Below the pieces are notes generated by a model. It made no database searches. It was given only the letters and a program-made list of their open reading frames with translations, and was not told the DNA's origin. Shown piece by piece: positions 1 through 9,405 of a stretch of 64,000 nucleotides of DNA. How positions within the stretch are numbered: the stretch's first letter is position 1; every line of letters begins with the position of its first letter. The stretch comes from Pantoea vagans (GTDB lineage Bacteria > Pseudomonadota > Gammaproteobacteria > Enterobacterales > Enterobacteriaceae): positions 2,728,001-2,792,000 of the forward strand of contig NZ_CP011427.1 in NCBI RefSeq assembly GCF_001506165.1, in the 5' to 3' direction. The translations under genes were made by a program, and so were the position numbers.

Positions 1-1195
1 TCAGCAGCACGATACTTTTACGCGCCACGTCACGCGCTTCAGCACGATGCAGTCGGCTCTCGGCGTTGGTGTCCTGCGGATCGCTGCCTTTCGGGCCTAA
101 ATGACTGTAAGGATCGTTAAACAGTCCCATGTCGTATTTGACGTTCAGCACGTGACGCGCAGCATCATCAATCTCCGCCATACTCACGGCACCGCTTTTC
201 ACCAGGCCAGGCAGATATTTGCTGTAGTACTCGTCGCTCATGCTCATATCGATACCGGATTTCAGCGCAATACGCACCGCGTCCTGTGGGTCGCTGGCCA
301 CACCGTGTTTCAGTAGTTCTTTGATGGCGCCGTGGTCACTAATGGTAATGCCCTTGAACTTCCATTCCCCGCGCAGCAGGTCTTTCAGCAACCAGCTATC
401 CGCCGTTGCAGGTGTCCCGTTCAGTGAGTTGAGCGCCACCATTACCCCGCCGCTACCGGCATCCAGTGACGCTTTGTACGGTGGCAGATAGTCCTGGAAT
501 AAGCGCTGTGGGCTCATGTCCACGGTGTTGTAATCACGACCGCCCTCTACCGCACCATAGGCCGCAAAGTGCTTGACGCTGGTCATGATCGAATAACGGT
601 CGGCGGCGCTTTTACCCTGCATCGCTTTCACCATGGCGCTGCCCATCTGCGCGCTCAGGAAGGTGTCTTCACCAAAACCTTCGGACACACGGCCCCAGCG
701 TGGCTCGCGCGACACATCCACCATCGGTGCCCACGTCATGTTCAGGCCATCGTCGGCGGCCTCATAGGCTGAGATACGGCCGACTTCGCCAATCGCATCC
801 AGATCCCAGCTGGCCGCCAGGCCGAGCGGAATCGGGAAAATAGTGCGTTGCCCGTGCACCACATCGTAGGCGAAGAACAGGGGAATTTTCAGGCGGCTGA
901 GTTGCATCACCTGGTCCTGCATCACACGGATATCGGGCCGCGTGACGGTATTAAAAATGGCACCGACCTGGCCGTGCTGAATCATGTCGCGAACCGCCTC
1001 TTTGGGCGTATCCGGTCCCACACTGATCAGGCGCATTTGCCCAATTTTTTCATCAAGGGTCATTTTGCTGAGCAGCTGATTCACAAAGGTGTCACGCGCT
1101 TGTTCAGTCATTGGATGGGGGCCAAACAGCTCATCTGCGAAGGCAGGTTGCATGGCAAGGGAAACAGCGAGGCTAACAGAGTAAATCCATTTCAT
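1..1195 (-). CDS. bglX: Periplasmic beta-glucosidase (GH3), N-terminal 398 residues
   Basis: The gene runs off the left edge; its start is the ATG at 1195-1193. The translation begins MKWIYSVSLAVSLAMQPAFA, a Sec signal peptide, followed by DELFGPHPMTEQARDTFVNQ and by KIGQMRLISVGPDTPKEAV, as in E. coli BglX. BglX is a glycoside hydrolase family 3 enzyme that releases glucose from beta-glucosides in the periplasm. The visible part is the (beta/alpha)8 catalytic domain up to about residue 398 (ARKSIVLL); the C-terminal domains lie outside the window. It is divergent from dld, as in E. coli. The call is secure from the direct reading of the minus strand. Confidence 0.95.
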   Translation of the reverse strand, partial: MKWIYSVSLAVSLAMQPAFADELFGPHPMTEQARDTFVNQLLSKMTLDEKIGQMRLISVGPDTPKEAVRDMIQHGQVGAIFNTVTRPDIRVMQDQVMQLSRLKIPLFFAYDVVHGQRTIFPIPLGLAASWDLDAIGEVGRISAYEAADDGLNMTWAPMVDVSREPRWGRVSEGFGEDTFLSAQMGSAMVKAMQGKSAADRYSIMTSVKHFAAYGAVEGGRDYNTVDMSPQRLFQDYLPPYKASLDAGSGGVMVALNSLNGTPATADSWLLKDLLRGEWKFKGITISDHGAIKELLKHGVASDPQDAVRIALKSGIDMSMSDEYYSKYLPGLVKSGAVSMAEIDDAARHVLNVKYDMGLFNDPYSHLGPKGSDPQDTNAESRLHRAEARDVARKSIVLL

Positions 1196-1225
1196 CAGGT
1201 CGGGTTCTCTTAAGTAACTACGTAA

Positions 1226-1352
1226 TATACCCAAAATAATTCGAGTTTCAGGAAGGCGGCAAGTGCATGAATCCTCAAGAGCTTACACAAGTAAGTGACT
1301 GAGGTGAATGCACGTAGCCAACGCACCTGCAATTTGAAGTTTGAAGGGGTAT
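1226..1352. repeat. ERIC element, copy 1
   Basis: The 127-bp element begins TATACCC, contains cores matching the two classical ERIC primer sites (gaatcctcaagagcttac and aagtaagtgactgaggtgaa) and ends TTGAAGGGGTATA. The length is the canonical ERIC length. It shares its terminal TATA with copy 2. It lies in the bglX/dld divergent gap, so it probably forms part of both 5' leaders. Confidence 0.92.
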
Positions 1353-1474
1353 ACCCAAAATAATTCGAGTTGCAGGAAGGCGGCAAGTGCATGAATCCTC
1401 AGGAGCTTACTGAAGTAAGTGACTGAGGTGAATGCACGTAGCCAACGCACCTGCAACTTGAAGTATGAAGGGTA
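1350..1474. repeat. ERIC element, copy 2 (direct tandem)
   Basis: This second ERIC copy is in the same orientation, directly abutting copy 1 and about 90% identical by eye (gaatcctcaggagcttactg... aagtaagtgactgaggtgaatg). Its right end, ATGAAGGGTA, lacks the last bases of the terminal TATA. About 110 bp separate it from the dld start codon. The short open frames that cross the two copies are not genes. Confidence 0.92.
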
Positions 1475-1584
1475 GGCAGTGTGCCACAAGATGAGGATAG
1501 CAGGTAGCAACCGATGTCACACCGCGACCATGCGGTTGGCGCATGCTACAGTAGAAACGCAACGTTAACGACAAGGACAGGTTC

Positions 1585-3294
1585 ATGAATAACAACACCT
1601 CACACCCTACACTGCTTGCTGAGCTGCGCCGCCTGGTCGGACCTTCGCACCTGTTAACCGAAGCGGAACAGACCGCGCGCTACCGTAAAGGCTTTCGTTC
1701 AGGCGAGGGCGATGCGCTGGCGGTAGTGTTTCCAGGTACACTGCTGGAACTGTGGCGTGTGCTGCAGGCACTGGTGCAGGCCGATGCGGTGATCCTGATG
1801 CAGGCGGCCAACACCGGTTTGACGGAAGGTTCCACCCCCAACGGCAACGATTACGATCGTCCGGTGGTAATCATCAGCACGCTGCGTCTCGACAAATTGC
1901 AGCTGATTGATGGCGGCAACCAGATCCTCGCCTTCCCGGGCAGTACCCTGTATCAACTGGAAAAAGCGTTAAAACCGCTGGGGCGCGAGCCACACTCGGT
2001 GATCGGGTCATCCTGTATCGGCGCATCGGTGATGGGCGGAATTTGCAATAATTCAGGCGGGTCGCTGATCAAACGCGGTCCGGCTTACAGTGAAATGGCG
2101 CTCTACGCGCAGATTGACGCCGACGGCAAACTGAAGCTGGTGAACCATCTGGGGATGGATCTCGGCCACTCGCCGGAAGAGATACTCGGCCGTCTTGATG
2201 ACGACCGTTGGCAGCAGAGCGATGTGCGCTGGGATGAACGTCATGCTTCGGACCATGAGTATGCAAAGCGAGTGCGCGATATCCATGCGGATACGCCAGC
2301 CCGTTTTAACGCCGACGAACGCCGCCTGTTTGAAGCGTCTGGCTGCGCGGGCAAACTGGCGGTGTTCGCCGTGCGTCTCGACACCTTCCCCACCGAACCC
2401 AAGCAGCAGGTGTTTTACATTGGCACTAACGATCCGGCAGTGCTGGGCGATCTGCGCCGTCATATTTTGGCAGAATTTAACAATTTACCGGTCGCGGGCG
2501 AATATATGCACCGCGATATTTTTGATATCGCCGAGGTGTACGGCAAAGATACTTTCGTGATGATCGACAAACTCGGCACCGATAAAATGCCGCTGTTCTT
2601 CACCTTAAAAGGCCGTGTCGACGCCTGGCTGGCTAAACTGAGCTTCGTCAAACCCCATCTCACCGATCGCCTGCTTCAACGCATTAGCGGCTGGTTGCCT
2701 GCGCACCTGCCAAAACGCATGAAACAGTATCGTGATAAGTTTGAGCATCATCTGATGCTGAAAATGTCCGGTGAAGGGGTGGCCGAAGCACAAGAGTATC
2801 TGCACGAATACTTCCGCGAAGGCGGTGGCGAGTTTTTTGCCTGCGATGCCAAAGAGGGTGCACATGCCTTCCTGCATCGTTTTGCCGCAGCCGGTGCCGC
2901 CGTGCGTTATCACGCCGTACATGCCAATGAAGTGGAAGATATTCTGGCGCTGGATATCGCGCTACGCCGCAATGACAACGACTGGTTTGAGCGTTTACCG
3001 CCAGAGTTTGATCATGACCTCAGTCATCGCCTCTATTACGGCCACTTCTTCTGCCATGTGTTCCATCAGGATTACATCGTGAAGAAAGGCGTTGATGCCC
3101 ACGCATTAAAAGAGAAGATGCTGGCAATCCTCAGCGAACGCGGTGCGGAGTATCCGGCCGAGCATAATGTCGGTCATCTGTATCAGGCTAAACCGCAGCT
3201 GCAGGCGTTTTACCGTCAATTAGACCCGACCAATTCCTTTAATCCGGGGATTGGCAAAACCAGTAAGCAGAAAGGATGGGCGGTGAAGGTCTGA
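1585..3294 (+). CDS. dld: Quinone-dependent D-lactate dehydrogenase
   Basis: This 569-aa protein (E. coli Dld has 571) is a peripheral inner-membrane flavoprotein that oxidises D-lactate to pyruvate and passes electrons to quinone. The N-terminal FAD-binding (PCMH-type) domain covers about residues 40-220, with VVFPGTLLELWRVLQ and SSCIGASVMGGICNNSGGSL. The cap and membrane-binding region follow, rich in basic residues at about 330-400 (HLPKRMKQYRDKFEHH). The end, NSFNPGIGKTSKQKGW, is typical of Dld. ATG 1585 has AGGACAGG upstream. In E. coli dld also lies between bglX and pbpG; here a mechanosensitive channel gene follows convergently. Confidence 0.97.
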   Translation: MNNNTSHPTLLAELRRLVGPSHLLTEAEQTARYRKGFRSGEGDALAVVFPGTLLELWRVLQALVQADAVILMQAANTGLTEGSTPNGNDYDRPVVIISTLRLDKLQLIDGGNQILAFPGSTLYQLEKALKPLGREPHSVIGSSCIGASVMGGICNNSGGSLIKRGPAYSEMALYAQIDADGKLKLVNHLGMDLGHSPEEILGRLDDDRWQQSDVRWDERHASDHEYAKRVRDIHADTPARFNADERRLFEASGCAGKLAVFAVRLDTFPTEPKQQVFYIGTNDPAVLGDLRRHILAEFNNLPVAGEYMHRDIFDIAEVYGKDTFVMIDKLGTDKMPLFFTLKGRVDAWLAKLSFVKPHLTDRLLQRISGWLPAHLPKRMKQYRDKFEHHLMLKMSGEGVAEAQEYLHEYFREGGGEFFACDAKEGAHAFLHRFAAAGAAVRYHAVHANEVEDILALDIALRRNDNDWFERLPPEFDHDLSHRLYYGHFFCHVFHQDYIVKKGVDAHALKEKMLAILSERGAEYPAEHNVGHLYQAKPQLQAFYRQLDPTNSFNPGIGKTSKQKGWAVKV

Positions 3295-3301
3295 TAAATC
3301 C

Positions 3302-3360
3302 AGGTGCGCATCAATGCGCACCTTACAAAATATTCTGCCGGCCCAAGGGCCGCATCCTAC
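3302..3360. repeat. Two REP-like palindromes at the dld 3' end
   Basis: The palindrome AGGTGCGCA-TCAA-TGCGCACCT (3302-3323) is followed by GCCGGCCC-AA-GGGCCGCATCCTAC (3337-3360). Both are members of the dispersed family described in the findings. The second carries the CTAC head (GTAG on the minus strand). They fill the convergent gap between dld and the MscS-type gene. Confidence 0.8.
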
Positions 3361-3399
3361 ACCCATCGTCGTGGGGCGGCCTTCAGGCTGTCTATGCTG

Positions 3400-5844
3400 T
3401 TAAGGCAGTTGCTCACCGTCATCCTGCACCGAAGCAGGCAGCGCACGGCGTTCGATAATCATCGTTTGCGGTGTAGAGAGCACAATACCCTCTTTGCGCA
3501 GACGCGTCAGAATATCGAACAGCAAATCGCTTTTGGCGCTGGAAATCTGGCGCTGTCCTGCCACATTCCCGGTCACGCTCAATACAATTCCGGCGGAGGT
3601 CAGGTCTTTAAACGAGACTGACGGCTCAGGCGTCTCCAGAATACGCTCATTCTCCTGATAAACCTCAAGCAGGATTTCACGCACCCGCACCGGATCGATA
3701 TCCAACGGGAACGTCAGCAAAATGGTCACCACGCCCTGGGCGTTCCCCATGGTGGCGTTGCGCACGTTCTGTGAGATAAATTGCGAGTTCGGCACAATCA
3801 CCGTGGATTTATCGCTGAGCTGAATCTCGGTGGCACGCACATTAATACGACGGATATCCCCTTCGATGCCGCTGATTGTCACCAAATCGCCCACTTTAAC
3901 TGGGCGTTCGGTCAGCAAAATCAGACCGGAGATAAAGTTCTTCACGATCTCCTGCAAGCCGAAACCGATACCGACTGACAAGGCACTGACGATCCACGCC
4001 AGCTTGTTCCACTGCAGGCCCATGATCGACAGCGTCAGCAAGATGATCAGCACATACCCGATATTGCTGAACAGCGTCACCAGCGACACGCGCATGCCCA
4101 CATCCATGGTGGTTTTTGGCAGGAAATCTTTATCCAGCCAACGGCGTACTGAGCGCAGCACGTAGATGCCCACCACCAGGCAGAGGATCGCATTGACCAT
4201 GTGCGCCGGCACAATGTTCAGCGACTCCAGCCCTTTGCCTCCCCAGAATTCAATCACCTTCTGGATAAGCTCAATCGGGGTGGAAGAAGCAAAGGTGCCA
4301 TTGAGCAACGCCAGCGCGACAAAGCCAATCAGCACCGTTTTGCCGACTGCCGCCAGCAGCGTAGCGGCCTGCTGCAAGTGTCGCTCGTCGATATTCAACG
4401 AGCCCTGCAGACGTTTGCCCGTGGCATTATTGGTGGAAAACAGACTCTCGCACCCATCATTCACCAAGTGGCTGAGGAAGTAGAATGAGCCGAACAAAAT
4501 GCCACACCAAATCACTTCATAACTCAGGAAGCGAGCCAGCGTTACGTAACCGATGATCAGTGAAATCAGAATCGCCAGTGCCGTAATGGTCAGCGCCAGC
4601 TGCACTAAACCCACAATGGTCGGGCGAGCCTCGGGGGCATTGCCCTCTTGCACCATGCGACGACGCACGCGGTTGGTACGCATGCTGATCGCCAGTCCCG
4701 TACTACCGATCAATAGTGCAGTCAGTCCGTTGGCGAAAATAGTGGTATTCAGGCTGGTGCCAACGCTGTAGTTGAAAGATTCAGCGGTCTGGAAGACAAA
4801 CACCAGCGCAGCGGTAATCGGTGGGAACGGCTTTAAAGCCTGCGCCACTTCATTGGAGATGCTCGGCAAACGCCAGCTTGGACGGCGCGTTGACAGGAAC
4901 GCACGGCCTAAACCGGCAATCAGTCCGCAATAGACGCTGAGCTGGACCAGACGCTCAACAAAATCCTGCACATCGGTAGAGACTTCATCGCGGCGGGTAA
5001 ATGCCAGCGCAATAAAGTTGAACGTCAGCACCACGGCCGCCAGGGTGGTGAGCGCAATGGCTGCCGCCAGGAAACTGCGACGCAAGCGCCCTTCCGGCAT
5101 TTTATGGATGCTGACCCACGCCAGAAACTCTTCGCTGTAGCGACGGCCCAGCGTCATCACCAGCATCGCCGCAATCAACCAGCCAATGGTGCCAAAACGC
5201 CAGCCTGGCTCCCAGGAGAGCGCTGCGGTGTCCTGCAGTTCCGCGATAAAATCACTGATTTTCTCGCCGTCGAGATCCTGACGGCTCACCAGCGGTGACC
5301 AGAATTTCGGCCCCAGAATACTGCCGGAATTTAAGGCTAACTGGCTTTTCAACTGATCGCGACGCAGGTTAACGATCTGCGATGAGAGCACCAGCGCACC
5401 GTTCTTAATCCCTTCGGCCTGTTTGATCTGATCGTCCAGTTTGCTTTTCTGGCTTTCCAGCGAGGAGCGTTTGCGCGTCACTTCGGGCGTCTCTTTCACG
5501 CCGCTGTCCGCTTTCGGGGCGGGCCCCAGTACCGCCAACTGTGCATCCAGCTGCTGACGTTGCGGGATCAAAGCCTGACCGAGGGTGTCTGCATTACCCG
5601 AAAGCTCCAGCGCCATCTCATTGAGCTGGTTGAGCTGGTTTTCGTTAGTATCACCGGACACCTGGCCTTTAATTTTATCGAGGATTTTCTGCATTTTCGG
5701 CAGTTCAACGGAAGGATTCACCTTCGGCGCGGCGTCCTCTTGCTGCGCCGCTGCGGCCGCATTGTCATCCGCATAGCCGATCGCCGGGCTCAACAGCACC
5801 AGCAGCAGTAAAATTGGGGTAAAGAGCGAACGAAGCTTAAACAT
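3400..5844 (-). CDS. MscS-family mechanosensitive channel with large periplasmic domain
   Basis: The 814-aa protein has a signal peptide (MFKLRSLFTPILLLLVLLSP...AIGYA) and then a periplasmic helical region of about 180 residues rich in Q/K/L (ELPKMQKILDKIKGQVSGD), which resembles DUF3772. About nine or ten membrane segments follow, then a C-terminal MscS domain (GIGFGLQEIVKNFISGLILL, RPVKVGDLVTISGIEGDI, VIVPNSQFISQNVRN). The MscS pore-to-beta-domain signature is clear, so the protein should gate under membrane tension. I chose the ATG at 5844 because it immediately precedes the signal peptide; an upstream in-frame extension to 5955 has no signal-peptide logic. This gene is not present between dld and pbpG in E. 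coli. No specific Msc name can be assigned. Confidence 0.9.
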   Translation of the reverse strand: MFKLRSLFTPILLLLVLLSPAIGYADDNAAAAAQQEDAAPKVNPSVELPKMQKILDKIKGQVSGDTNENQLNQLNEMALELSGNADTLGQALIPQRQQLDAQLAVLGPAPKADSGVKETPEVTRKRSSLESQKSKLDDQIKQAEGIKNGALVLSSQIVNLRRDQLKSQLALNSGSILGPKFWSPLVSRQDLDGEKISDFIAELQDTAALSWEPGWRFGTIGWLIAAMLVMTLGRRYSEEFLAWVSIHKMPEGRLRRSFLAAAIALTTLAAVVLTFNFIALAFTRRDEVSTDVQDFVERLVQLSVYCGLIAGLGRAFLSTRRPSWRLPSISNEVAQALKPFPPITAALVFVFQTAESFNYSVGTSLNTTIFANGLTALLIGSTGLAISMRTNRVRRRMVQEGNAPEARPTIVGLVQLALTITALAILISLIIGYVTLARFLSYEVIWCGILFGSFYFLSHLVNDGCESLFSTNNATGKRLQGSLNIDERHLQQAATLLAAVGKTVLIGFVALALLNGTFASSTPIELIQKVIEFWGGKGLESLNIVPAHMVNAILCLVVGIYVLRSVRRWLDKDFLPKTTMDVGMRVSLVTLFSNIGYVLIILLTLSIMGLQWNKLAWIVSALSVGIGFGLQEIVKNFISGLILLTERPVKVGDLVTISGIEGDIRRINVRATEIQLSDKSTVIVPNSQFISQNVRNATMGNAQGVVTILLTFPLDIDPVRVREILLEVYQENERILETPEPSVSFKDLTSAGIVLSVTGNVAGQRQISSAKSDLLFDILTRLRKEGIVLSTPQTMIIERRALPASVQDDGEQLP

Positions 5845-5982
5845 ATGAGTGAGATTCCAGCGCAATAACAGCCGATAAATACCAGTTAATAATGAATGGC
5901 GGCCAGTGTAGAGCGTAGCCGAAACGGAAACTATAGGAATGAAGCGGTAAAACATTGGTGCTGACGATAAGGGATTTTCATT

Positions 5983-6009
5983 TTTAAAAGGTCGCCATTG
6001 AAGGCGACC
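5983..6009 (-). terminator. Intrinsic terminator of pbpG
   Basis: On the minus strand GGTCGCC-TTCAAT-GGCGACC is followed by TTTTAAAAA, 12 nt beyond the pbpG stop codon. The stem is of the same GTCGCCAT type as the dispersed palindromes. Confidence 0.75.
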
Positions 6010-6021
6010 AAACCAGACGCT

Positions 6022-6960
6022 TTACTCCACGTCAGCAGTGCTGGCCGTTTGCGACGATTTCTGTTTCTTGTACGCCAACGCAGCGGCTGGCACCGGCGCG
6101 GCTTTGCCGGTTTCCAGCCAGTCACGCAGACGGTTGGCATCAGCAAAGTGGGTGTACTTACCAAAGGCATCCAGTACCACCAGCGCGACCGGACGGTTAT
6201 TAATCACCGTGCGCATCACCAGACAGTGACCCGCTTCATCGGTGTAACCGGTTTTGGTCAATGCAATACGCCAGTCATTTTTGTACACCAGATGGTTGGT
6301 GTTGCGGAACGGCAGGGCATAGTTCGGATGCTTAAATATGGCGGTGTCTTCTTTGGTGGTACTCAATTCACCAATCAACGGATATTGACGCGTGGCTTTG
6401 GCCAGCTTGATCAGGTCTTCCGCGTTCGAGACGTTGTGAATCGACAAACCGGTCGGTTCAACATAATGCGTGTGCGTCATACCCAGCGCGCGCGCTTTGG
6501 CATTCATGGCGCGGATAAAGGCATCATAACCACCTGGATAATGATGCGCCAGGCTAGCGGCAGCCCGGTTTTCAGACGACATCAACGCCAGCAGCAGCAT
6601 ATTGCGACGGCTGATTTCACTGTTCAGTTTGACGCGTGAAAACACACCGCGCATCTCGGGCGTATGGCTGATATCGACGGAAAGCATTTCATCCATCGGC
6701 AGCTTAGCATCCAACACCACCATCGCGGTCATCAGCTTGGTGAGCGATGCAATCGGACGCACACGATCGGGGTGGCTGGAGAACAGCACCTTGTTGGTTT
6801 CAAGATCGACAATCATCGCACTGCCGGAGGCGATTTGCGGTTGCGCAATCGGCGCCAGATTAGATAGCGCAGCAGGCGCGGCCAGTGCAGGTGTTACAGC
6901 TGCGGGCGCGGCGACAAACAGCGCCAGCGACAGCAAGGAAATACGCATTTTTACAGACAT
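6022..6960 (-). CDS. pbpG: D-alanyl-D-alanine endopeptidase (PBP7)
   Basis: The 312-aa periplasmic low-molecular-mass penicillin-binding protein of the S11 family cleaves peptidoglycan DD-crosslinks. All three active-site motifs are visible: SLTK in [18 protein letters not shown] in [15 protein letters not shown], and KTG in [18 protein letters not shown] Sec signal ([16 protein letters not shown]...ALA) precedes them. I took ATG 6960 (MSVKMRIS); ATG 6948 is the alternative, and both give the same mature protein. The frame continues upstream to 7140 but that stretch contains the yohC terminator and is not coding. The order dld-pbpG-yohC matches E. coli apart from the inserted channel gene. 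Confidence 0.95.
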   Translation of the reverse strand: MSVKMRISLLSLALFVAAPAAVTPALAAPAALSNLAPIAQPQIASGSAMIVDLETNKVLFSSHPDRVRPIASLTKLMTAMVVLDAKLPMDEMLSVDISHTPEMRGVFSRVKLNSEISRRNMLLLALMSSENRAAASLAHHYPGGYDAFIRAMNAKARALGMTHTHYVEPTGLSIHNVSNAEDLIKLAKATRQYPLIGELSTTKEDTAIFKHPNYALPFRNTNHLVYKNDWRIALTKTGYTDEAGHCLVMRTVINNRPVALVVLDAFGKYTHFADANRLRDWLETGKAAPVPAAALAYKKQKSSQTASTADVE

Positions 6961-7100
6961 CGTGTCAGGAAAATCCGATAAGGAGTTTTGCGCTGTGTTT
7001 GAGACACAGGCCGCACGCATCAAACCAGACGGGATGCGGGCTGGCAGCAGCATCATACCCACTTCCCTACGAAATTTCTTAGGTAGATTGTTTCCGGGCG

Positions 7101-7130
7101 TTAAAAAAAGGTCGTCATAAATGACGACCT
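7101..7130 (-). terminator. Intrinsic terminator of yohC
   Basis: On the minus strand AGGTCGTCAT-TT-ATGACGACCT is followed by seven T. The 10-bp stem is perfect and the loop is two bases. It ends yohC transcription before pbpG, so pbpG needs its own promoter in 6961-7100. Confidence 0.85.
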
Positions 7131-7153
7131 TATATTCCATGGTTTATCTGTTG

Positions 7154-7173
7154 GGTTGCCATTTATGGCAACC
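7154..7173. repeat. Short perfect palindrome downstream of yohC
   Basis: GGTTGCCAT-TT-ATGGCAACC has a 9-bp perfect stem and lies 5 nt after the yohC stop, next to the yohC terminator. It shares the CAT-TT-ATG centre of the dispersed palindrome family but lacks a GTAG head. Confidence 0.75.
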
Positions 7174-7178
7174 GCCCA

Positions 7179-7766
7179 TCAGAACAATCGCGGTCCATAA
7201 CCCCACAGCACCACCGTCAACGCCAGCAGCACTTCAAACACCAGCACACCGATGGCCAGCGTTGAACCGGAGAAACGCAGGCTCTCCTCCCGGTCGATAT
7301 TGAGGAATACCGGAATGCCGACATACAGCAGATAGCCGGTGTAAAGCAGAGCAACCGCTCCCGCCAATACGCACAGCCACACCAGCGGATAGAGCGCGAC
7401 CAGACCGCTGATAAATAGCGGTGTTGCGACATAGCCTGCAAACACGGTACAGCGCGGTATGCTCGGACGCTGCGGATAGTTACGTGCCATCCAGTGAATG
7501 ACGCGGCCCATTACCGCCACGCCACCTAAAATAATCAGATAAAACAGAATGCCCAGACCGATGCCGGTCAATAGATTGAGTTGAACAAATTGCCCTTCGC
7601 CCAGATTCCAGCCCAGTTGTGTGGTACCGATAAAGGCGCAAATCACCGGGATCGCGGCCATCATCAAAACATGGTGGGTGTAGTGGTGCGAAACGCTCTC
7701 GTTTTCTTGCTTGATATCGCGCATTTCCTGGTTAGGATGCGCCAGAAGACCCCAGACATGATTCAT
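7179..7766 (-). CDS. yohC: Inner-membrane protein YohC (Yip1 family)
   Basis: The 195-aa protein has five or so hydrophobic segments and matches E. coli YohC in length and across its whole sequence (HHYTHHVL, AAIPVICAFIGTTQLGW, VFAGYVATPLFISGLVALYP, STLAIGVLVFEVLLALTVV). The family is Yip1/DUF1282-like; the function is unknown, perhaps membrane trafficking of small molecules. The start ATG 7766 is followed by NHVWGLLAHPNQEM. It is divergent from yohD and followed by two palindromes, the first headless and the second a clear terminator. Confidence 0.95.
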   Translation of the reverse strand: MNHVWGLLAHPNQEMRDIKQENESVSHHYTHHVLMMAAIPVICAFIGTTQLGWNLGEGQFVQLNLLTGIGLGILFYLIILGGVAVMGRVIHWMARNYPQRPSIPRCTVFAGYVATPLFISGLVALYPLVWLCVLAGAVALLYTGYLLYVGIPVFLNIDREESLRFSGSTLAIGVLVFEVLLALTVVLWGYGPRLF

Positions 7767-7934
7767 AAAATCACTCCTCTGATGCGATGGGCTGCCCCTC
7801 CAGCTATCAGACTGTCCAACTCAGGCAGCTTCCCTTCAAGTATAATCGGCGCTGCTGTTTTTGCGGACAGCGGCACAAAAAAAGCCACTGGCGTATAAAC
7901 TGTTACCTGATTCATTCACGACAGGGAGGATAAT

Positions 7935-8510
7935 TTGCATCTCGATATCAATGGATTAATTACGCAATATGGCTATCTGGCGCTGCTGATTGGCTGTATC
8001 GCAGAAGGGGAAACCTTTACTCTGCTGGGCGGCGTGGCGGCGCATGAAGGCTTGCTGCACTTCACTGGGGTGGTACTGGCCGCCATGGCCGGCGGGATTA
8101 TTGGCGATCAACTGCTGTTCTGGTTGGGTCGCCGTTATGGCACGCGCATCCTGCGCCGTTTTCGTAAACATCAGGACACCATTCGCAAGGCCAATCACCT
8201 GATTCAAAAGCGCCCTAGCCTGTTTGTCATCGGCGTGCGCTTTATGTACGGTTTTCGCATTATCGGCCCGATCATCATCGGCACCAGCCGTCTGAAACCA
8301 TTGCGCTTTTTTGTGCTCAACGTCATCGGTGCGGCCATCTGGTCCCTGATCTTCGTGACTCTTGGCTACTTTGCGGGGGAGATCATCACGCCGTGGCTGC
8401 ACAAGCTTGACCAGCACTTCAAACACTTACTGTGGTTGGTGGCGGCGATTGTGTTCGGCATCGTGCTGCGTTATGTCATTCGCCGATGGAATCACCGCCG
8501 GGCGGGCTAA
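7935..8510 (+). CDS. yohD: DedA-family membrane protein YohD
   Basis: The 191-aa DedA (SNARE-associated/VTT) protein starts at TTG 7935, chosen because an excellent AGGGAGGAT lies 5 nt upstream and no ATG fits. The DedA signatures EGETFTLLGGVAAHEG, GDQLLFWLGRRYG and RFMYGFRIIGPIIIGTSRL are present, with about four to five membrane segments. DedA proteins are linked to undecaprenyl-phosphate and phospholipid flipping and to membrane-potential maintenance; the exact substrate of YohD is not known. The 3' end overlaps convergent yohF by 4 bp. Confidence 0.93.
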   Translation: MHLDINGLITQYGYLALLIGCIAEGETFTLLGGVAAHEGLLHFTGVVLAAMAGGIIGDQLLFWLGRRYGTRILRRFRKHQDTIRKANHLIQKRPSLFVIGVRFMYGFRIIGPIIIGTSRLKPLRFFVLNVIGAAIWSLIFVTLGYFAGEIITPWLHKLDQHFKHLLWLVAAIVFGIVLRYVIRRWNHRRAG

Positions 8511-9286
8511 TGGTGATAGCCCTTAAACTGCGGATTGGCCAGCATAAATCCGCCGTCAACGATAAAGGATTGACCGGTAGTGTAGGTGGCCCACTCGGAA
8601 CAGAGCCACGCCACTAAACTCGCCACTTCACGCGTATCGCCGGGACGCCCAATCGGAATTTCCGGCATGCGCGTGCTGCGAGCCTGATCGTCAGTCAAGT
8701 TGTTCATCGCCGTTGCAATCGCGCCTGGCGCCACGGCATTCACCAGAATGTGGTGTGGCAACAAGCTGAGCGCCATCGATTTGGTCAATCCGCCCAACGC
8801 ATGTTTCGCTGCGGTGTAGGCTGTCGCATCGGGCAGCGGGGTGTGTTCATGCACCGAGGTGATGTTGATGATGCGCCCGCCATCCCCTTGATCAACCATA
8901 TGTCGCGCTGCAATTTGCCCACAGATAAAAGAGCCATCGACATCAACATTGAAGGTTTTACGCCAGTCTTCAAAGGTGACGTCGAGGAAATCCGCTTTAA
9001 GCATCACGCCCGCGTTATTGACCAGCACATCAATACGGCCCAATGAATTGATCAACTGCGTCAGTTGCTTGCCGCCTTCTTGGGGATCGGAGAGATCCAG
9101 TTGCCTTACCTGCGCCACCTGCCCTTTGCTCTCGACCAGCCGTGCCGTTTCCTGCGCGCCCTCTTCATCTGAGCGCCAGGTAATGCCGAGGGTATAACCC
9201 GCTTCAGCCAGCATCACAGCGCAGCTGCGGCCAATTCCTGAATCCGCACCGGTGACCACCGCCACTTTCTGTTTGCCTAATGCCAT
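8507..9286 (-). CDS. yohF: SDR-family oxidoreductase YohF
   Basis: The 259-aa classical short-chain dehydrogenase has the NAD(P)-binding TGADSGIG (residues 12-19), NNAG (about 90), a catalytic Ser in ITSVHEHTPLP, and YTAAK (YxxxK) at about 157-161. E. coli YohF shares ITSVHEHTPLPDA, LVNAVAPGAIAT and GGFMLANPQF. The substrate is unknown; a cytosolic NAD(P)H-dependent reductase is expected. The start ATG 9286 follows an AGGAGAATG-like site. The 3' end overlaps yohD by 4 bp, and the gene is divergent from the GH15 gene. Confidence 0.93.
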   Translation of the reverse strand: MALGKQKVAVVTGADSGIGRSCAVMLAEAGYTLGITWRSDEEGAQETARLVESKGQVAQVRQLDLSDPQEGGKQLTQLINSLGRIDVLVNNAGVMLKADFLDVTFEDWRKTFNVDVDGSFICGQIAARHMVDQGDGGRIINITSVHEHTPLPDATAYTAAKHALGGLTKSMALSLLPHHILVNAVAPGAIATAMNNLTDDQARSTRMPEIPIGRPGDTREVASLVAWLCSEWATYTTGQSFIVDGGFMLANPQFKGYHH

Positions 9287-9405
9287 AACATTCTCCTGCG
9301 TGAAGGGTGTCTACACAGTATAGAAGTTATCCTTCCGTGCCCCGCCTCAGCTGAAAAAAGCTTTTCGTCTATAGTTAACAATCAGATACCGCCAAGGGAG
9401 GCCAC

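Noticed and set aside
1210..1598. Three overlapping short minus-strand open frames
   Set aside because: They are made by the two ERIC copies and the dld leader; they resemble each other only because the ERICs do.
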